Below, piece by piece: positions 60,390 to 64,000 of a stretch of 64,000 nt of DNA (within the stretch, counting starts at the first letter, position 1; each line of letters starts with the position of its first letter). Origin of the DNA: Flavobacteriales bacterium UBA7468 (GTDB taxonomy: Bacteria > Bacteroidota > Bacteroidia > Flavobacteriales_D > Crocinitomicaceae); the NCBI GenBank assembly GCA_002478565.1, contig DLPC01000016.1, positions 62,001 to 126,000 of the forward strand, read 5' to 3'. The translations under genes and the position numbers were made by a program. Below the pieces are notes generated by a model. The model was not told the origin of the DNA. It did no database searches and was given only the letters and a program-made list of their open reading frames with translations.

Positions 60390-62855
60390 ATGTTTACTTA
60401 CCAACGCGCTTCATTATCTCTTTTGGTCCTCATTTCAATGTTCTATAGCTCTGCTGCTAAGGCCCAAAACCCGATCAGTGTTACAGGTAAAATCCTCACA
60501 ACCGAACGCAGTGTTCCGCTAGAATATGTTTCGGTAAAATTATTCCTCTTGCCAGATTCCAGTTTTCTAAAGGGTGTTTTTACCAATCCAGAGGGGAAAT
60601 TTGAATTGATGGCGCAACCCGGAAAGTACTTCATCGAACTGAGTTTAGCGCAATACGAAAACGAAAAGACTGAAAGCTTTGAACTCAAGCCGGGGCAGGT
60701 TAATTTTCATTTTGGCACCCTACGGATGCAACTCTCCAAAACTCAAAATGTAAAAGAAATTGTTGTCAAAGGCCAAAAAGATATCATGCAAGCGGGCATC
60801 GACAAAAAGGTTTATAATGTCTCTGAAGATTTGAATGTCAATGGTGGTACTGCTAATGATATTCTCAATCGATTGCCTTCAGTAGAGGTGGATCAAGATG
60901 GTGGCGTTTTACTCCGAGGACAGGGGAGTGTAACCATTTTAATTGACGGCAGACCCAGCTCGCTCAGTGGTAGCTCGGGCAAAACGCTTCTTGATGCCTT
61001 GCCTGCCAACTCAATTGAACGTGTTGAAATCGTTACTAACCCTTCTGCAAAATATGATCCCGACGGAAGTTCAGGCATCATTAATATTGTGCTCAAAAAA
61101 AATAAATTACTCGGTTTCAATGGCATGGTTTCTACCAATCTAGCTACAGGAAATCTTAAGGGTGGAAATGTCGGTGAAGGCACGGCTTCTTTGAGCTATC
61201 GCAATGGCAACGTCAATGTTTTTGGAACATATACCGCACGCTACCTTGAAGGATACCGCAACAACTACAACGACATCCGGCAAGATTTGAGTACCGGAAC
61301 TTTTATTTTGGATCAAAACCGAACTGGTACTGATTTAGATGCAGGCCAAACTTTTCGTTTTGGAACCGACATTAATTTGAATCCACGCAATACGCTAGGG
61401 TTTGTTGCGACAGGTTCTTTAACCCGCAGAGATCGCACCGGAGACCTCTGGAATGCCGAGCTCAACGAGCAGAACGAAATCACTAATTTGTGGCAAAGAA
61501 CCTCCCTTGATCCTACCAATCGCCGCAATCTTGATATCAATCTCAATTACAAACACGATTTCAAAGCCGAGCGCGGCAACTTTATTTTCGACGTCAATCA
61601 ATCTTTAGGCACCGAATGGATAGAGGGCTATTACAAGAATTTCTACTACAACCCCGATAGTTCTTTGGCCAACCTTCCAGTCTTAGACCAACAACTTTTC
61701 AATACCGAAAAAAATAATATAACCACTGCCCAAGCAGACCTCACTTACCTTTTTCCTTCACTTGGCTTGCGTACAGAGGCAGGTCTTAAGGCAATTTTGC
61801 GCGACCAACTAGTCGATACTTACTCGCAAACCCTGAATCAAACAACGGGTATTTATCAAGAAGATACGCTCGCTAATTTCCTGTATGGTTACAAAGAGCA
61901 AATTTTCAGTGCTTATGGTGTTGTTGGTAAACAAGTCAACCGTTTTAAAATTCAAGGAGGGCTAAGAATAGAAAAAGCCTATCAAATCCCAAACTTGATC
62001 TCTGATTCTATTCGAATCGTCAATGATTATTTTAATTTCTTTCCATCGGCTCACTTACGCTACGAAATTAAACCCAAATCAGAACTCAGCCTCAGTTACT
62101 CCCGACGCATCAAACGGGCTTCTGCTGGTGAACTCAATCCGTTCACAAATTATTCCGACCCTTATAATTTGCAACGTGGAAATCCTTACCTCAATCCAGA
62201 GTTTATTCACTCTTTTGATTTTGCCTATTCTTTGGAGAAGAAGAAATTAACGGTATCCAGTGCGCTTTTTTATCGCAGTGCCAATGACGTTATTTCAAGG
62301 TTTAAGGAATTTTATCCAAATAATACCAGTGCGGTAACTTACCTCAATATCGCTCAAACTAAATCGCTAGGTGCAGAACTCATCCTGATGATGAAGCCCA
62401 TCAATGGTTTGCGAACAACGGTGTCCTACAATGGGAATTATACTTGGTATTACAGCAATGACAGCCTCATTCCAAATCGCCAAGGCTTCAACCATAATGT
62501 CAAATGGAATACCTCTTATGAATTCTGGAAAAAAACCGCAACAGTTCAGTTGAGCGTGAATTACAATGGCCCGAGGGTAACCGTTCAAGGTATTGCTCAG
62601 CGCAAAGGCCCTGTTGATCTTGCCTTTGAGAAAAAACTCGCGAATGGCAATTGGACAATCGGTACAAGAGTCACAGACATTTTTAACCGCCAAGGCTTTT
62701 ATTTTATTGTGGATCGCCCAGGTATTTACCAAACAGGCGAGTTCAAATGGTTGACCCGAAGGGTTTATGTTTCGGCGGTCTATAAGTTTGGAAAACTTGA
62801 AATATCAAATAAAGGCAAGCAAATGAGCGGCGATGGTGGTGGAGCAGAGCTCTAA
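60390..62855 (+). CDS. Outer-membrane beta-barrel receptor (TonB-dependent-like, OMP_b-brl_3)
   Basis: This 821-residue protein has a signal peptide (ending about residue 25, SSAAKAQ) followed by a CarboxypepD_reg domain (about 27-115, SVTGKILTTERSVPLEYVSV), a plug (about 130-235, with GGTANDILNRLPSVEVDQDG and ILIDGRPSSLSG) and a long beta-barrel of OMP_b-brl_3 type to the end. No clear TonB box is visible. The substrate is unknown; relatives take up or respond to nutrients. It is monocistronic, and its stop overlaps the convergent unknown gene by 4 nt. Confidence 0.92.
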   Translation: MFTYQRASLSLLVLISMFYSSAAKAQNPISVTGKILTTERSVPLEYVSVKLFLLPDSSFLKGVFTNPEGKFELMAQPGKYFIELSLAQYENEKTESFELKPGQVNFHFGTLRMQLSKTQNVKEIVVKGQKDIMQAGIDKKVYNVSEDLNVNGGTANDILNRLPSVEVDQDGGVLLRGQGSVTILIDGRPSSLSGSSGKTLLDALPANSIERVEIVTNPSAKYDPDGSSGIINIVLKKNKLLGFNGMVSTNLATGNLKGGNVGEGTASLSYRNGNVNVFGTYTARYLEGYRNNYNDIRQDLSTGTFILDQNRTGTDLDAGQTFRFGTDINLNPRNTLGFVATGSLTRRDRTGDLWNAELNEQNEITNLWQRTSLDPTNRRNLDINLNYKHDFKAERGNFIFDVNQSLGTEWIEGYYKNFYYNPDSSLANLPVLDQQLFNTEKNNITTAQADLTYLFPSLGLRTEAGLKAILRDQLVDTYSQTLNQTTGIYQEDTLANFLYGYKEQIFSAYGVVGKQVNRFKIQGGLRIEKAYQIPNLISDSIRIVNDYFNFFPSAHLRYEIKPKSELSLSYSRRIKRASAGELNPFTNYSDPYNLQRGNPYLNPEFIHSFDFAYSLEKKKLTVSSALFYRSANDVISRFKEFYPNNTSAVTYLNIAQTKSLGAELILMMKPINGLRTTVSYNGNYTWYYSNDSLIPNRQGFNHNVKWNTSYEFWKKTATVQLSVNYNGPRVTVQGIAQRKGPVDLAFEKKLANGNWTIGTRVTDIFNRQGFYFIVDRPGIYQTGEFKWLTRRVYVSAVYKFGKLEISNKGKQMSGDGGGAEL

Positions 62856-63433
62856 TGCTGTTTTATGCGCGCCTCCATAGCCTTATTCCAAGAAATCCAC
62901 TCCTTGATAGAAGTAGCTGTATTTTGCTCCTGAAGTTCATGCAAGTAACAAACGCCTGCATGCTCCATTAATTTTAAGTCCGATAAAATTCGTATCGGGT
63001 CAAATTGTTGCGAGAGCTTGACCTCCGTTTCAAAGTCAATTGCTTCGGACCAATATGCAAATGACTTGCTTAGTACACCTCGGTAATATTCTAATAGTTC
63101 CAAGACATTTTGAGGATTTGAGCTGTTGTACAGTAAACGAGCAACCTGTGCTTTTAATTGTTGAAGATGGTTAAACTGATCGACAAGCGCTTCAGTGTGC
63201 TGAAAGCTTTTATTGCCGAGTGCCATAGACGGATGGTAATCAAAAGGCAAGGCGAGGGACTGAGCAGCGTTGGAAAGGCTTTGTAAGGCGCTGATCCATT
63301 TTGGATACAATAAAACTTGATCGAGTTGTTGGTAGATTTTTTGCTTGTACTCAAAAAACACAAATTCTAATTGTTCGGCAAGGTCTTGGTTGTCCTCTAA
63401 ATTGTACAGAGCTAGCGCCTCCTGGCGTGTCAT
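62852..63433 (-). CDS. Unrecognised soluble helical protein coupled to TerC
   Basis: This 193-residue protein has no signal peptide or membrane segment. Predicted features are helical throughout, with many Gln, Leu and Glu residues (for example VFFEYKQKIYQQLDQVLLYP and FNHLQQLKAQVARLL). I recognise no family. It starts 4 nt inside the TerC gene (ATGA overlap), so the two are made together; a role linked to TerC is inferred from this coupling only. It could also be part of a lineage-specific helical family. Confidence 0.72.
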   Translation of the reverse strand: MTRQEALALYNLEDNQDLAEQLEFVFFEYKQKIYQQLDQVLLYPKWISALQSLSNAAQSLALPFDYHPSMALGNKSFQHTEALVDQFNHLQQLKAQVARLLYNSSNPQNVLELLEYYRGVLSKSFAYWSEAIDFETEVKLSQQFDPIRILSDLKLMEHAGVCYLHELQEQNTATSIKEWISWNKAMEARIKQH

Positions 63434-64000
63434 TTCTTTTGGTTTTTACGCATTCTTAGATTGAGCATTTCTACAATTAATGCATACACTAAAGCAAAAT
63501 AGATGTAGCCTTTTTGTAGGTGTTCACCGAAAGCTTCTGCAATGAGCATAATGCCGATGGCTACTAAGAAAGACAAGGCAATCATTTTAATTGTTGGTCT
63601 TTCATTGATGAATTTACTGATTGGACCCGAGAACCACATCATGACAAGCATCGAGATGAGTACGGCTAAAATAATGATTACCAAAGGATTGCCATGTGCT
63701 TCGTGTTGTATATCGTTGGTCATGCCGATGGCTGAAATCACGGAGTCAAAGCTGAAAATAAAATCAACGACAACAATTTGTGTGACAGCAGCAGAGAAAG
63801 TACCATAGGTCTTGGATTTTCCTTCCTCGTGTTGGCCTTTCACGCTGGCATGCATTTCTCCTACCGATTTATAAATCAAAAACAATCCTCCGATCAAAAG
63901 CACCAAACTGTGCGCCGTAAAATGATGGCCTGCAACGCTAAATAGCGGTTCGCGGTCGAGGGTCATGATCCAAGAAACCAAAGACAACATGATGATCCTG
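63430..64000 (-). CDS. TerC-family membrane protein, 5' end cut by window edge
   Basis: About 190 residues are visible, and the frame continues past base 64000 without a start, so the N-terminal membrane segments are missing. An internal ATG at 63990 is not the true start, because the preceding codons (R-I-I) continue a membrane segment. The conserved TerC motif VVVDFIFSFDSVISAIGMT and VLISMLVMMWFSGPISKFI are visible. It is a different, shorter subtype (YoaE/YkoY-like) from the TerC at 40029, so the window has two paralogues. Confidence 0.9.
   Translation of the reverse strand, partial: RIIMLSLVSWIMTLDREPLFSVAGHHFTAHSLVLLIGGLFLIYKSVGEMHASVKGQHEEGKSKTYGTFSAAVTQIVVVDFIFSFDSVISAIGMTNDIQHEAHGNPLVIIILAVLISMLVMMWFSGPISKFINERPTIKMIALSFLVAIGIMLIAEAFGEHLQKGYIYFALVYALIVEMLNLRMRKNQKK

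Noticed and set aside
1..64000. tRNA, rRNA, CRISPR arrays, transposases, integrases or attachment sites
   Set aside because: I looked along the whole window and found no supporting sequence for any of them.

Overview
The window is a gene-dense chromosomal segment of a Bacteroidota bacterium, most likely a Flavobacteriia relative; I cannot fix the family. The evidence is two secreted proteins with gliding-motility/type IX secretion (type B) C-terminal sorting domains, promoter -7 boxes of the TAnnTTTG type, an almost complete lack of Shine-Dalgarno sequences, an outer-membrane beta-barrel receptor of the OMP_b-brl_3 type, a DUF2795 protein and a long IspH. I found no rRNA, tRNA, CRISPR array, insertion sequence or prophage. 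No stretch without a gene exceeds 300 bases. Fifty-six protein genes were called; both edge genes are cut by the window.

Layout. 1-2829 (minus): rarA, a lipid A-type acyltransferase and an Asp-box secreted protein cut by the left edge. 2883-7237 (plus): cysteine desulfurase followed by a coupled surface-glycan set (glycosyltransferase, flippase, methyltransferase), facing asnB and an M28 peptidase (minus, 7206-10435). 10522-15156 (plus): ychF, fumarylacetoacetase and a bifunctional (p)ppGpp synthetase/hydrolase. 15153-18748 (minus): fur, STAS protein, purA and an OstA/LptA-like protein. Then rpsA and yqgE (minus), and ppx-hisS (plus). 23638-28850 (minus): VWA membrane protein, YiiX-like hydrolase, GNAT and M13 peptidase. 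28904-33088 (plus): thiolase, SRPBCC protein, and an ABC transporter pair with a LolA-like protein. 33097-34460 (minus): FkbM methyltransferase and a lipoprotein. 34506-37219 (plus): S9 peptidase and GNAT. Then trxB (minus), and an S8 subtilase and TerC (plus). 41032-44980 (minus): zwf-pgl-edd, which leads glucose 6-phosphate to KDPG, without eda.

45085-50625 (plus) holds two tandem T9SS cargo proteins of about 920 residues that share small beta-rich modules but have different N-terminal halves. 50687-54005 (minus): DUF2795, a PduO-type adenosyltransferase, ispH and an aminotransferase. 54167-57815 (plus): a sigma-70 family factor, ffh, an M50 protease and a carboxypeptidase-regulatory-domain protein. 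57812-60327 (minus): a TPR protein, ribH and glmM, divergent from an outer-membrane receptor (60390-62855). At the right edge are an unknown protein and a TerC-family protein cut by the window (minus).

The strongest unexplained pattern is regulatory. Four genes (rarA, ppx, the VWA gene, the outer-membrane receptor) have a perfect TAnnTTTG box exactly 4 nt before the ATG, and two more (S9 peptidase, ABC ATPase) have a near-match at the same spacing. Other genes have the box 14-28 nt upstream. This suggests a class of leaderless mRNAs. A perfect 16-bp palindrome lies between the -7 box and the start codon of the TPR-ribH-glmM operon and is a good operator candidate. Six convergent gene pairs overlap at their 3' ends.
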